58,536 nucleotides of DNA. It comes from CAMBRQ01 sp945870325 (GTDB lineage Bacteria > Bacillota > Clostridia > Lachnospirales > Lachnospiraceae). Below the pieces are notes generated by a model that saw only the letters and a list, made by a program, of their open reading frames with translations, was not told where the DNA came from and did not search any database. Location: contig NZ_JBNPMC010000021.1 of the NCBI RefSeq assembly GCF_050313795.1, forward strand, positions 1 through 58,536, written 5' to 3'. This document shows, in pieces, positions 47,946 to 56,652 of the stretch (within the stretch, counting starts at the first letter, position 1; every line of letters starts with the position of its first letter). The position numbers and the translations under genes were made by a program.

Positions 47946-50900
47946 TTACCGGTCAATCAATCCCTTCAAACCAATTAACACATTTTTCACAACTGCCAGG
48001 GCATCCACTCCCTTTTCCTTCTTATTCCTTATCTTCTTCTCATAGATAAAACATGGATTCTCTGAGTCTGCCTTGATGACCAGTTCTCCTTTGAATGATT
48101 CTAGGAGCTGTGGTATCTTCGTAGTCTGTATCTTCGCCTTTTCATACATAGTAAATGTATACACTTCGCCTTTCTGCTCTACTGATGTCACATAGACATT
48201 GTGCGCAAGTGCTTTCAGACTTGCGACTTCTAAGAGTTTCTCCACCTTCTTTGGAATATCTCCGAACCGATCAATCAGTTCTTCTACCATATCATCTTTC
48301 TCTTCTTCATCCTCAATCGCAGCAATCCGTTTATAGATATCCAGTTTCTGATACTCATTCGGGATATAGGAATCCGGAATATAAGCATCTACATTCAGAT
48401 CCATGGTCGTAGCATAAGTCTCTTCTTCCATCTCGCCCTTCAGATGCTTGACCGCCTCATTAAGCATCTTGCAATACATATCATAGCCGACGGCTTCCAT
48501 ATGTCCGTGCTGCTCCGCTCCCAGAAGGTTCCCTGCTCCCCGGATCTCAAGATCCCGCATGGCAATCTTGAAGCCAGAGCCAAGATCTGTGAACTCCCGA
48601 ATGGCGGACAGCCTCTTCTCCGCTACTTCTTTTAACATCTTATCTCTACGATATAGGAGGAATGCATATGCCATTCGATTCGAGCGTCCCACTCTTCCGC
48701 GAAGCTGGTACAGTTGGGAGAGTCCCAGGCGGTCAGAATCGTGAATGATCATCGTATTTACATTAGAGATATCCAGTCCGGTCTCAATGATAGTCGTGGA
48801 TACCAGAACATCAATCTCTCCATTGATGAAATCATACATGATCTTCTCTAACTGGTGTTCCTTCATCTGCCCATGGGCGAATTCCACCGTAACATCCGGC
48901 ACCAGTTTCTGGATATGGGCAGTCACCTCAGCAATATCCTCTACCCTGTTATAGACATAATATACCTGTCCCTGTCTGCTGCATTCTCTCTCAATGGCCT
49001 CACGTACCATCTCATCATTATATTCCATCACATAGGTCTGGATCGGCATACGGTCATTCGGCGCTTCTTCCAGGACACTCATATCGCGTATTCCAATCAG
49101 ACTCATATGAAGTGTTCTTGGAATCGGTGTGGCCGTCAGTGTCAATACGTCGACATTCTCTTTTAACTGCTTAATCTTCTCTTTGTGCTGTACGCCAAAA
49201 CGCTGTTCCTCATCGATGATCAGAAGTCCAAGGTCTTTGAATTTCAGATCATTTCCCAATACTCTGTGGGTACCGATTATAATATCCACAAGACCTCGCT
49301 TCGTATCCTCTATGGTCTTCTTCTGCTGGGCAGGCGTCCGGAATCTGCACATCAGGTCTACCCGAACAGGGAAATCCTTCATCCGCTGCAGGAATGTATT
49401 ATAGTGCTGCTGCGCCAATATGGTCGTCGGCACCAGATATACCACCTGCTTATTCTCCTGCACCGCTTTAAACGCGGCACGAATCGCAATCTCCGTCTTG
49501 CCGTATCCTACATCTCCACAGATCAGGCGATCCATAATCTTGTGGCTCTGCATATCTCGTTTCACCGCTTCAATGGCAAGCAGCTGATCCTCCGTCTCTT
49601 CGAATGGGAACATCTCTTCGAACTCCTTCTGCCAGACGGTATCCTCGCCATATACATAGCCCTCCTGTTCCTGTCTGGCTGCATAGAGTTTTACCAGATC
49701 TTTGGCAATCTCCCGAACCGCTCCTCTTACCCTAGTCTTCGTCTTATTCCATTCCTGAGTGCCAAGGCGGTTCAGTTTCGGTTTCTTTGCATCCGCACTT
49801 GCATATTTCTGAATCAAATCTAACTGCGTTGCAGGAATATAGAGATTCCCGCCCTGTGCATAGGAGATCTTCATATAATCTTTGGCTACCTTATCTACCT
49901 CAATCTTCTCGATTCCCTGATAGATTCCAAGCCCGTGATTTTCATGGACTACATAATCTCCCGGCTTTAACTCTGCGAAGTTCTGAATCTTTCGTCCTTC
50001 ATAGGTTTTTCTCTTTTTCTTCTTTTTTGCCTTACCAAAGATATCCGTCTCTGAGATGACTGTGAACTTAAGCAAGGGATATTCGTATCCTTCTGCCACA
50101 TGCCCATATGCGGTCATAATCTCTCCCGGCATCACTTCCCGATCCATATCATCGCTGTAGTAACTGCTTAGATTATAGTCCCGCAGATCCTCTGCCAATC
50201 TCTTTGCTCTGGTTCTGGAACCGGACAATAAGATTACACGGTATCCATTCCTTTTTAAACGCTTCAGATCCTGGGTCAGTGCATCAAAACTACTGTTATA
50301 TGGATTCACGCTCTTGGTCTGCAAACTATAAGAATCCCGCGACAAAAGCCCCTTACATCGCATATCTAGCGCAAAAAAACCAATGCTTCGATAAGCATTG
50401 ATCTTATCCAACACTTCTTCCGTCTGATACAACCGCACTTCTCCATCCGTCATCTCATATCCGCTCTCAACACGCTTTTTCTGCGCTTCCATGAATTCTT
50501 CTTCCACGCCCTGTCCCTTTTCAATCAGCCGGACAGGCTCATTCAGGAATAGGATGGTATCCTCCACAGGAAGGTAATCCAGGAATGAGACTCCTCGCTC
50601 TCCCTCCTGTGGGAATTCAGCTGCGGGACAGATTGATACCTCCGTCAGATTCTCTATGGATCTCTGGGTCTCCACATCAAAGGTGCGGATCGAATCCACC
50701 TCGTCGCCCCAAAGTTCTATACGTACCGGAAGTTCTTCCGTCAATGGATAGACATCCAGAATTCCTCCCCGGACTGCGAATTGTCCCGGCGCTTCAATCT
50801 GCACCTCCCGGTCGTAGCCTAACGAGGTCAAACGCCTCTGCATGTCTTCCAGATTCAAGATACTGTCACTTTCAATATGAATGATTCTTTCTCCAATCAC

Positions 50901-51290
50901 TTCTTTTGGAAGAAGCGAATCCATGAAAGCATCAAAACTGGTCACCACTGTAATTGGACCTCCCGCAACAATTGCCTGAAGTACTTCCATCCGCTGTCTT
51001 ACCAGTTCCTTGCTTCGAAGATCCGCCTGATAAAACAGAAGGTCTTTTGCCGGATACAGATAGGTCTCCGAATCCAGAAAACGATATTCTTCATAGACCT
51101 GTTTGGCTTTCGATTCACTGGAACAAGCGATGACTTTATAATAACAGTCATCGCTCAGTGCATACATCATATGGGATTTCTGGGAATTGACACAGCCGCA
51201 GACTCGTATCATTCCCGGCTCTTTCATCCGTTTCTTATAAATCTCCTCAAATTCTGCCAATTCATTCAATGGCCTGGTTAGGGCTTGCAT
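47946..51290 (-). CDS. mfd: Transcription-repair coupling factor
   Basis: A 1114-residue DNA translocase that removes stalled RNA polymerase and recruits UvrA. The UvrB-like N-terminus includes FAVRGGILDVYPL. The RNA-polymerase interaction domain (GDYVVHENHGLGIYQGIEK) lies near 465. Superfamily-2 motifs follow: ICGDVGYGKTEIAIRAAF (Walker A), LLIIDEEQRFGV (DEEQ), TATPIPRTLHMSLIG and QLRGRVGRSNRMAYAFLLY. The C-terminal D7 domain is present. It starts 3 bases after pth and shares its promoter. Confidence 0.96.
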   Translation of the reverse strand: MQALTRPLNELAEFEEIYKKRMKEPGMIRVCGCVNSQKSHMMYALSDDCYYKVIACSSESKAKQVYEEYRFLDSETYLYPAKDLLFYQADLRSKELVRQRMEVLQAIVAGGPITVVTSFDAFMDSLLPKEVIGERIIHIESDSILNLEDMQRRLTSLGYDREVQIEAPGQFAVRGGILDVYPLTEELPVRIELWGDEVDSIRTFDVETQRSIENLTEVSICPAAEFPQEGERGVSFLDYLPVEDTILFLNEPVRLIEKGQGVEEEFMEAQKKRVESGYEMTDGEVRLYQTEEVLDKINAYRSIGFFALDMRCKGLLSRDSYSLQTKSVNPYNSSFDALTQDLKRLKRNGYRVILLSGSRTRAKRLAEDLRDYNLSSYYSDDMDREVMPGEIMTAYGHVAEGYEYPLLKFTVISETDIFGKAKKKKKRKTYEGRKIQNFAELKPGDYVVHENHGLGIYQGIEKIEVDKVAKDYMKISYAQGGNLYIPATQLDLIQKYASADAKKPKLNRLGTQEWNKTKTRVRGAVREIAKDLVKLYAARQEQEGYVYGEDTVWQKEFEEMFPFEETEDQLLAIEAVKRDMQSHKIMDRLICGDVGYGKTEIAIRAAFKAVQENKQVVYLVPTTILAQQHYNTFLQRMKDFPVRVDLMCRFRTPAQQKKTIEDTKRGLVDIIIGTHRVLGNDLKFKDLGLLIIDEEQRFGVQHKEKIKQLKENVDVLTLTATPIPRTLHMSLIGIRDMSVLEEAPNDRMPIQTYVMEYNDEMVREAIERECSRQGQVYYVYNRVEDIAEVTAHIQKLVPDVTVEFAHGQMKEHQLEKIMYDFINGEIDVLVSTTIIETGLDISNVNTMIIHDSDRLGLSQLYQLRGRVGRSNRMAYAFLLYRRDKMLKEVAEKRLSAIREFTDLGSGFKIAMRDLEIRGAGNLLGAEQHGHMEAVGYDMYCKMLNEAVKHLKGEMEEETYATTMDLNVDAYIPDSYIPNEYQKLDIYKRIAAIEDEEEKDDMVEELIDRFGDIPKKVEKLLEVASLKALAHNVYVTSVEQKGEVYTFTMYEKAKIQTTKIPQLLESFKGELVIKADSENPCFIYEKKIRNKKEKGVDALAVVKNVLIGLKGLIDR

Positions 51291-51293
51291 ATC

Positions 51294-51878
51294 TTATGCC
51301 TCCTTAGGCTTTACTTTTCTGTTATACTCGTTCATAGCCGCCTCCAGTTCGCCTTTCAGAATCATTTCGATGGCTTTCACTGCCTTTTGGTAGCCTTCCT
51401 CCATAATCTCCCGGTCTGCTTTGGAAAAATGTCCAAGAACATAGTCAGCCAGGTCATATTTCTTCGGCTTCTCGCCAACTCCTACCTTAATCCTCGGAAA
51501 CACTTGCGTTCCAAGATTAGCAATAATACTCTTGATTCCATTATGACCGCCGGCGCTTCCTTTCTTGCGGATGCGAAGCTGTCCCACATCCAGGCTTACA
51601 TCATCATAAATGACCAGGAGTTCCTGCTCTTCATCAATCTTATAATAATCCACCAGTCCCCGGATGCTCTCCCCACTTAGATTCATATACGTCTGGGGCT
51701 TTACAAGAATCACTTTCTGTCCTTCGATGATTCCTTTTCCAATGAACGCACGGCTCTTTCTGCCATCCACAGATATATTATATTTGTCTGCAAGAGCATC
51801 TATGACATCGAATCCCACGTTATGCCGGGTTCCCTCGTACTGTGACGTTGGATTTCCCAATCCTGCAATGATATACAT
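51294..51878 (-). CDS. pth: Peptidyl-tRNA hydrolase
   Basis: A 194-residue enzyme that recycles peptidyl-tRNA released from ribosomes. MYIIAGLGNPTSQYEGTRHN carries the conserved N- and catalytic-His motif, KPQTYMNLSGESIR and VIYDDVSLDVGQLRIRKKGSAGGHNGIKS complete the family signatures (catalytic H20, D93 region). The ATG at 51878 is preferred over an upstream GTG because GAGGTG then lies 5-6 bases away. It is the first gene of pth-mfd-prsA. Confidence 0.95.
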   Translation of the reverse strand: MYIIAGLGNPTSQYEGTRHNVGFDVIDALADKYNISVDGRKSRAFIGKGIIEGQKVILVKPQTYMNLSGESIRGLVDYYKIDEEQELLVIYDDVSLDVGQLRIRKKGSAGGHNGIKSIIANLGTQVFPRIKVGVGEKPKKYDLADYVLGHFSKADREIMEEGYQKAVKAIEMILKGELEAAMNEYNRKVKPKEA

Positions 51879-51980
51879 TCTCTTCACCTCAGTTTTATTT
51901 TCCCAAATTTTCTAAACCACATGCCTCTGCCGGCTCCTGTCAGCTTACAGCATGCATATCGCTGGAAATCGTAGTTTTTT

Positions 51981-52009
51981 ATTATACAAGAAGTGGGGGA
52001 TTTTGGCAA
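51981..52009 (-). promoter_or_regulatory. Promoter of pth-mfd
   Basis: On the minus strand TTGCCA (52004-52009), a 17-bp spacer and TATAAT (51981-51986), about 100 bases before pth. Confidence 0.75.
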
Positions 52010-52128
52010 GACAGGTAAGCATCAATCTTGTGTCGATAGGGGTACTGAAGAATTTTTCTGCATATTTTTCCCTCTTTTATCATACATTATAGAAAACAAC
52101 TATATTATGTACAATACAGGAGGTCTCT

Positions 52129-52563
52129 ATGAGTTCCAAAACAAAAATCGTCGTATTGCATATGAAGGAGATTATCTACACAGTAGTTTTCGCCGCACTG
52201 GCTATCATACTGATACTGTTGCTGGTATTCATGTTCCTTCCCAAGAATAAAGAAGCCAAAAATAATGAAGAAAAATATATGCCGGGAGTCTATACCTCCA
52301 CGGTCACACTAAATAATACAGCCCTTGAAGTGGAAGTTACCGTGGACGAATCCCACATCAACTCCATCCGCTTCTCGAACCTGGATGAAACGGTAGCAAC
52401 CATGTATCCGCTGATTCAGCCAACCATTGAAGAAATTGCAGAACAGGTGTATGATAACCAGTCTCTGGAGAATATCCAATATTCCGAAGAAAATCCGTAT
52501 ACTTCACAGATTATTGTAAATGCAATCGACGAAGCATTGAAAAAAGCCGAAACTACCGAGTAG
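52129..52563 (+). CDS. Small single-pass membrane protein with an FMN-binding-like outer domain
   Basis: A 144-residue protein. A helix at about residues 15-38 (IIYTVVFAALAIILILLLVF) anchors it; the rest is outside. The outer segment PGVYTSTVTLNNTALEVEVTVDESHINSIRF and PLIQPTIEEIAEQVYDNQSL resembles the start of an FMN-binding domain as in RnfG/NqrC, but the covalent-flavin threonine motif (SGAT/S) is absent, so it is not expected to hold flavin by that bond. RBS is AGGAGG at 7 bases. Its terminator begins within the last codons. Function unknown. Confidence 0.7.
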   Translation: MSSKTKIVVLHMKEIIYTVVFAALAIILILLLVFMFLPKNKEAKNNEEKYMPGVYTSTVTLNNTALEVEVTVDESHINSIRFSNLDETVATMYPLIQPTIEEIAEQVYDNQSLENIQYSEENPYTSQIIVNAIDEALKKAETTE

Positions 52564-52575
52564 TTGCGGCTTTTT
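52541..52575 (+). terminator. Terminator overlapping the stop of the small membrane protein
   Basis: AAAAAGCCG-AAACTAC / GTAGTT-GCGGCTTTTT forms a stem starting 22 bases before the TAG; the stop codon lies in the apical part. Confidence 0.8.
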
Positions 52576-52597
52576 CTTCACTGTTCCAATCCACATA

Positions 52598-52864
52598 TTA
52601 TCCTTCAACGATCAGATATCTTCCGCCCGGAATGGAAAATACTTCTGACGCTTCTTCGATCTCTTCCATGGACATTCCTTCTACATCCAGCCCTTCGCTC
52701 TCAAGGAAATCCCTCACTTCCTCAATGCTGTCCACTACAACTGCCATACAGTCCTCCAGGAATGCTTCTGCCTCCTCCAATGACTCTGCCACCGGCTCGT
52801 CAAACAATTGTGCCTGATTCTTCAAAAATGTCTGCAGGCATTCTTCATCGTACTCATACATCAT
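52598..52864 (-). CDS. Small acidic protein, unknown function
   Basis: An 88-residue soluble protein, strongly acidic: about 28 Asp or Glu residues. It begins MMYEYDEECLQTFLKNQAQL and contains SLEEAEAFLEDCMAV with SIEEVRDFLESEGLDVEGMS, suggesting a helical bundle and a short C-terminal strand (GRYLIVEG). GGGAGG lies 8 bases before the ATG pair. I do not recognise a family. It lies upstream of nothing obvious: the HAD gene precedes it on the same strand with a gap of 46 bases, so the two may be co-transcribed. It is convergent with the small membrane protein. Confidence 0.65.
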   Translation of the reverse strand: MMYEYDEECLQTFLKNQAQLFDEPVAESLEEAEAFLEDCMAVVVDSIEEVRDFLESEGLDVEGMSMEEIEEASEVFSIPGGRYLIVEG

Positions 52865-52910
52865 TCCAATCCTCCCTTAACCATTTTTGTCTTTGATTGC
52901 TCCAATCAAT

Positions 52911-53558
52911 CTACACAAACTGCAATAACTCTTCCGGGCTGCCAATGATCACATCGGCTCCTGCAGCTGCTAACGTCTCCTGATCTCTGAATCCCCATGC
53001 TACGCTGATGGTCTTAACCCCGGCATTATGCCCCGTCTGGATATCCACCTCCGAGTCCCCCACATACAGGCACTCTTCCTTCGACACCTGCATCTGTTCC
53101 ATCAGATAGTATACCCCTGCCGGTTCCGGCTTTCTTGCGATGTCTTCCCGCTGTCCCTGTGCATAGTCGAATACGTCTTCGCCAAAAATCTCCCGAACTA
53201 CTTTCACCGTCTGCCGGTGCGGCTTATTCGACAACACCGCCAGTTTGATTCCTCTCTCCTTCAGTGCCTGGAGCATCTGGGTAATTCCTTCATAGGGTGT
53301 TACATGATATGTACAATTCTCATCAAATATACGTCCATATATCTCCATTCCTTCATCCAGCCTCTTAAGATTCTCCTCCCCGGATGCCCGAAGCGAACAC
53401 TCCATCAGGACTCTGGCTCCGTTTCCTACAAACCTTCTGCATTCATCCTCCGTAATCTCCGGGAGATTCATCTCTCTTAAAGTCGCCTTTACCGAATATG
53501 TTAAAGATTCCAGTGTGTTGGTTAATGTTCCATCTAAATCAAAGATACATGCCTTCAT
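52911..53558 (-). CDS. HAD family phosphatase (phosphoglycolate phosphatase-like)
   Basis: A 215-residue haloacid dehalogenase-type hydrolase. Motif I is FDLDGTLTNT (nucleophile and general-acid aspartates), motif II AVLSNKPHR, motif III lysine in ARKPEPAG, motif IV YVGDSEVDIQTG. The cap is the small helical type found in Gph and PpaX. Likely substrates are phosphoglycolate or other small phosphate monoesters. The ATG at 53558 has GGAGG 8 bases upstream; a frame 14 codons longer has no support. A REP-like element lies between it and sigG. Confidence 0.9.
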   Translation of the reverse strand: MKACIFDLDGTLTNTLESLTYSVKATLREMNLPEITEDECRRFVGNGARVLMECSLRASGEENLKRLDEGMEIYGRIFDENCTYHVTPYEGITQMLQALKERGIKLAVLSNKPHRQTVKVVREIFGEDVFDYAQGQREDIARKPEPAGVYYLMEQMQVSKEECLYVGDSEVDIQTGHNAGVKTISVAWGFRDQETLAAAGADVIIGSPEELLQFV

Positions 53559-53611
53559 AATAATGTCCTCCATGTCATAATCATAGTATGAGTGTACCAA
53601 AAATGCAATAT

Positions 53612-53712
53612 GGGGACGGGGGTTTTTTCAATTTCCCCCGTCCCCGATTCGATTTGTGGTGTCCCTTTTTCAATTTACCCTGTCCCAAATTAAAATAGCC
53701 CTGCCCCTTTTT
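53612..53712. repeat. REP-like iteron element, copy 3 of 3
   Basis: GGGGACGGGGG / CCCCCGTCCCC (53612-53622, 53635-53645) followed by diverged GTCCC or GCCCC units, next to the sigG stop. The hairpin stem and loop are identical to copy 1. Confidence 0.75.
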
Positions 53713-53720
53713 ATTCTTCC

Positions 53721-54497
53721 TTATGTGAGATACTGCCGCATTACCCGAAGTGCATTCTTCTCCAGGCGGCTGACCTGCGCCTGAGAGATCTGTATCTCAT
53801 CTGCCACTTCCATCTGTGTCTTTCCCTCAAAAAACCGCAGTTTAATGATATATCGTTCCCGCTCTCCTAAGTGCTCCATCGCTGCCTCCAGCGACAGATC
53901 TTCTATCCACTTCTCTTCTTTATTCTTGGTATCGCTTAACTGATCCATGACATAGAGTGCATCTCCGCCATCATTATAGACCGGTTCCTGAAGGCTCATA
54001 GGCGCCTGAATCGCGTCCAATGCGAATACGATATCTTCTTTTGATATTCCGATCTCCTCTGCAATCTCCTGAACGGTCGGCTCTCTTAGATTCCGCTTGA
54101 CATAGTTCTCTTTTGCGTAGATTGCTTTATAAGCGGTATCTCTCAGGGAACGGCTTACACGGATCGAATTGTTATCTCTCATGTATCTGCGAATCTCCCC
54201 GATAATCATAGGAACCGCATAGGTAGAAAACTTCACATCTAACTCTGTGTTAAAATTATTGATTGCCTTGATCAGCCCGATGCACCCGATCTGAAACAAA
54301 TCGTCAGGATTTTCATTGCTATTGGAAAAGCGTTTAATAACGCTTAATACTAATCTTAGATTTCCTTTGATGTATTCTTCTTTCGCATCCTCATCTCCGG
54401 CTTTAATTCGGACGAATAGTGCTTCTTTTTCCGCTTCCTTCAGGATTGGCAGTTTCGCCGTATTTACACCGCAGATCTCAACTTTACCCTGTGCCAT
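53721..54497 (-). CDS. sigG: Forespore sigma factor SigG
   Basis: A 258-residue sigma-70 family factor active in the engulfed forespore. The N-terminus MAQGKVEICGVNTAKLPILK is specific to SigG and includes the SpoIIAB/CsfB contact region. Region 2 is GNLRLVLSVIKRFSNSNENPDDLFQIGCIGL with KFSTYAVPMIIGEIRRYMRD; region 4 is ERERYIIKLRFFEGKTQMEVADEIQISQAQVSRLEKNAL. The ATG at 54497 has AGGAGGG at 8 bases. In many Clostridia sigG follows sigE and spoIIGA; here the upstream region is a repeat-rich gap instead, although the left-hand part of such a cluster may be elsewhere. Confidence 0.96.
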   Translation of the reverse strand: MAQGKVEICGVNTAKLPILKEAEKEALFVRIKAGDEDAKEEYIKGNLRLVLSVIKRFSNSNENPDDLFQIGCIGLIKAINNFNTELDVKFSTYAVPMIIGEIRRYMRDNNSIRVSRSLRDTAYKAIYAKENYVKRNLREPTVQEIAEEIGISKEDIVFALDAIQAPMSLQEPVYNDGGDALYVMDQLSDTKNKEEKWIEDLSLEAAMEHLGERERYIIKLRFFEGKTQMEVADEIQISQAQVSRLEKNALRVMRQYLT

Positions 54498-54640
54498 AAT
54501 CAGAACCCTCCTAGATGAATCAAGTAAATTTTGCTCTAGTAAAATGATTCTCATTATGGTGTTTTGATATTCGTTTGGGTGGGAAATTTTATAAAGTTTT
54601 AGCCCTTGACAAATTGTGGGGCGAGTGGGTTAATGAGCTT

Positions 54641-54774
54641 GCCTGACGGCTTCGCGTGATTTGACTCAATAGGCTCGCCTGACGGCTTCGCGTGATTGTA
54701 TGATCGACATGGGGACAGTATGAGGCGTGCGGTCGATATGAAGCGGGGCTTCATATCGACCACGGGCTTCGCCC
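54641..54774. repeat. Stacked direct and inverted repeats between sigG and the ABC exporter
   Basis: Two perfect 21-bp direct repeats beginning GCCTGACGGCTTCGCG (54641-54661, 54677-54697) lie 36 bp apart. A perfect 13-bp palindrome GTCGATATGAAGC / GCTTCATATCGAC with a GGG loop follows (54732-54744, 54748-54760). Next is GGGC-TTCG-CCC (54764-54774), a very stable tetraloop. The segment is GC-rich relative to its flanks and has no gene with a ribosome site. 54498-54640 holds the sigG leader only. It could be a degraded repeat element or an array of RNA processing stems. Confidence 0.6.
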
Positions 54775-54777
54775 TAT

Positions 54778-54842
54778 AAAAAATCAGAGGCAAGGATGGT
54801 CTTATGTGCGAGCACAACGTCCATCCTTGCCTCTGATTTTTT
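54778..54842 (-). terminator. Very strong terminator of the ABC exporter operon
   Basis: Perfect 22-bp arms (54778-54799 with 54821-54842) contain A6 and T6 at the base, giving a T-run on either strand. It lies 13 bases after the stop of the second ABC gene. Confidence 0.85.
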
Positions 54843-54855
54843 GCACGTCTCATGC

Positions 54856-56652
54856 CTAGCGTGAGAATTGTGCCATATAAAGTTTCTCGTAGAAGCCTTT
54901 TCTCTCTAACAACTCCTGATGCGTCCCTTGTTCTACGATATTTCCATCCCGCATAACGAGTATCACATCTGCTTCTTTAATCGTTGACAGACGATGTGCT
55001 ACAATGAATGAAGTTCTTCCTTCCATCATCTTCGCAAATGCATTCTGTATCTTGAGTTCTGTTCTGGTATCGATAGAGGAGGTTGCTTCGTCCAATATCA
55101 GCATCGGTGGCAAGCATAGCATTACTCTTGCAATACAGAGCAACTGCTTCTGTCCCTGGGATAACATGCCGCCATCCTCGCCAAGTATTGTATCATAGCC
55201 ATCCGGCATACGCATGATAAAACTATGGCAATGTGCTTCTTTTGCTGCACGAATAATCTCATTCTCCGTCGCATCTGGTTTTCCATAGGCGATATTCTCC
55301 CGCACCGTACATGACTTAAGCCAGGTCTCCTGCAACACCATTCCGAAATTCGCCCTCAGGCTTTCTCTGGTAATTTCCCTATTATCTGTACCATCCACCT
55401 TAATGGAGCCTTCATCCACTTCATAGAACCGCATCAACAGATTAATCAGCGTAGACTTGCCACATCCAGTCGGTCCGACGATCGCCACTCTCTGTCCCGG
55501 TTTCACATGAAGATTCAGATCCTGAATCAATTCCGTATCCAGCGTATAACTGAAGTCCACTCGCTCCATATCCACATAGCCTTCTGCCTGACGAAGCACT
55601 CTCGCATCATCACTATCTTCTTTCATCGCAGGCTCATCCATCAACTCAAAGACTCTGGATGCTGATGCAATCGAATTCTGTAATTCTGTTACCACACCGG
55701 AGATCTCATTAAACGGCTTCGTATACTGGTTCGCATAATTCAGGAAACTGGTCAGCTGTCCAACCGTAATATATCCTCTCACCGCCATCAAAGCCCCGAT
55801 GAATCCCACCGCCGCATACACGATAGAATTCACAAATCTGGTAGACGGATTGACAATGGATGAGAAGAAAGTTGCCCGCATGGAATACCCGACTAACTTA
55901 TGATTAATCTCTTCGAATTCCTTCTGCGCCTCTTCCTCATGTGCAAATGCCTTCACAACTTTCAGATTCCCCAGCATTTCATCCGTAAGCGCCGTCATCG
56001 CCCCTCTCGTCTCGGATTGGAATTTGAACATGGTAAAAGTTCTCTTAGCGATGAATTTGGCTACAAAGAAGGATAACGGCGTCACCGCAACTACCACAAG
56101 CGTAATCCAAAGATTAATGCTCAACATGAACAAAAGTGTCCCTGCAATCGTCGTCACTCCGGTAAATAACTGGGTGAAGCCCATCAGCAGACCTTCGGAA
56201 AACTGATCCGTATCCGTGATAATCCGGCTTACAATGTCTCCCGTAGGATGTGTATCCACATAACTGACCGGTAATTTCTGAATATGGTTAAATGCTTTCG
56301 TACGGATATCTTCCACTACATGATAAGTCACCTGATTGTTAATATGATTCTTAATCCATTGAGCCGCCGCTGTAATCAGCGTGATTACTACAATCTTCTT
56401 CAATATCTCCAACAGGGCATGCAGATTCACATCCCCTGGTCCTACAATCTGATCTACCGCTTCACCAATCAGAATCGGCACATACAGCGTCAGCGCAACT
56501 GCTACCGCCGCCAATAGGATGGATGCAGCTACCATCAATTTATACCGCGAAATATATTTGAGAATCCTACGAAGCGTCGCTTTATTCCTGCTCTCTTTCT
56601 CACGTTTACTCACAGGATCATTTTTCTTCGTATTACGATTCTTAGCAGCCAT
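54856..56652 (-). CDS. ABC exporter subunit, canonical ATP site
   Basis: A 598-residue half-transporter: six membrane helices (about 35-325) then an ATPase domain. Walker A is VGPTGCGKSTL, the signature is the altered LSQGQKQLL, Walker B is MLILDEATSSIDT with the catalytic glutamate intact, and the switch histidine is in FIVAHRLSTI. It overlaps the upstream ABC gene by 11 bases. With the partner, whose Walker B glutamate is replaced by aspartate, it forms a heterodimeric exporter of the BmrCD/TM287-288 type, probably for drugs or peptides. A basic, poly-Lys-rich N-terminus (AAKNRNTKKNDPVSKREK) is typical of the second subunit. Confidence 0.92.
   Translation of the reverse strand: MAAKNRNTKKNDPVSKREKESRNKATLRRILKYISRYKLMVAASILLAAVAVALTLYVPILIGEAVDQIVGPGDVNLHALLEILKKIVVITLITAAAQWIKNHINNQVTYHVVEDIRTKAFNHIQKLPVSYVDTHPTGDIVSRIITDTDQFSEGLLMGFTQLFTGVTTIAGTLLFMLSINLWITLVVVAVTPLSFFVAKFIAKRTFTMFKFQSETRGAMTALTDEMLGNLKVVKAFAHEEEAQKEFEEINHKLVGYSMRATFFSSIVNPSTRFVNSIVYAAVGFIGALMAVRGYITVGQLTSFLNYANQYTKPFNEISGVVTELQNSIASASRVFELMDEPAMKEDSDDARVLRQAEGYVDMERVDFSYTLDTELIQDLNLHVKPGQRVAIVGPTGCGKSTLINLLMRFYEVDEGSIKVDGTDNREITRESLRANFGMVLQETWLKSCTVRENIAYGKPDATENEIIRAAKEAHCHSFIMRMPDGYDTILGEDGGMLSQGQKQLLCIARVMLCLPPMLILDEATSSIDTRTELKIQNAFAKMMEGRTSFIVAHRLSTIKEADVILVMRDGNIVEQGTHQELLERKGFYEKLYMAQFSR

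Noticed and set aside
54641..54697. Two 21-bp direct repeats 36 bp apart as a tiny CRISPR
   Set aside because: Only two units, a 15-bp spacer and no cas genes nearby; too short for a CRISPR call.
54599..54853. An 84-codon minus-strand frame with an internal duplication (NHAKPSG twice)
   Set aside because: The duplication comes from the 21-bp DNA repeats; the frame also spans the ABC operon terminator and lacks a ribosome site.
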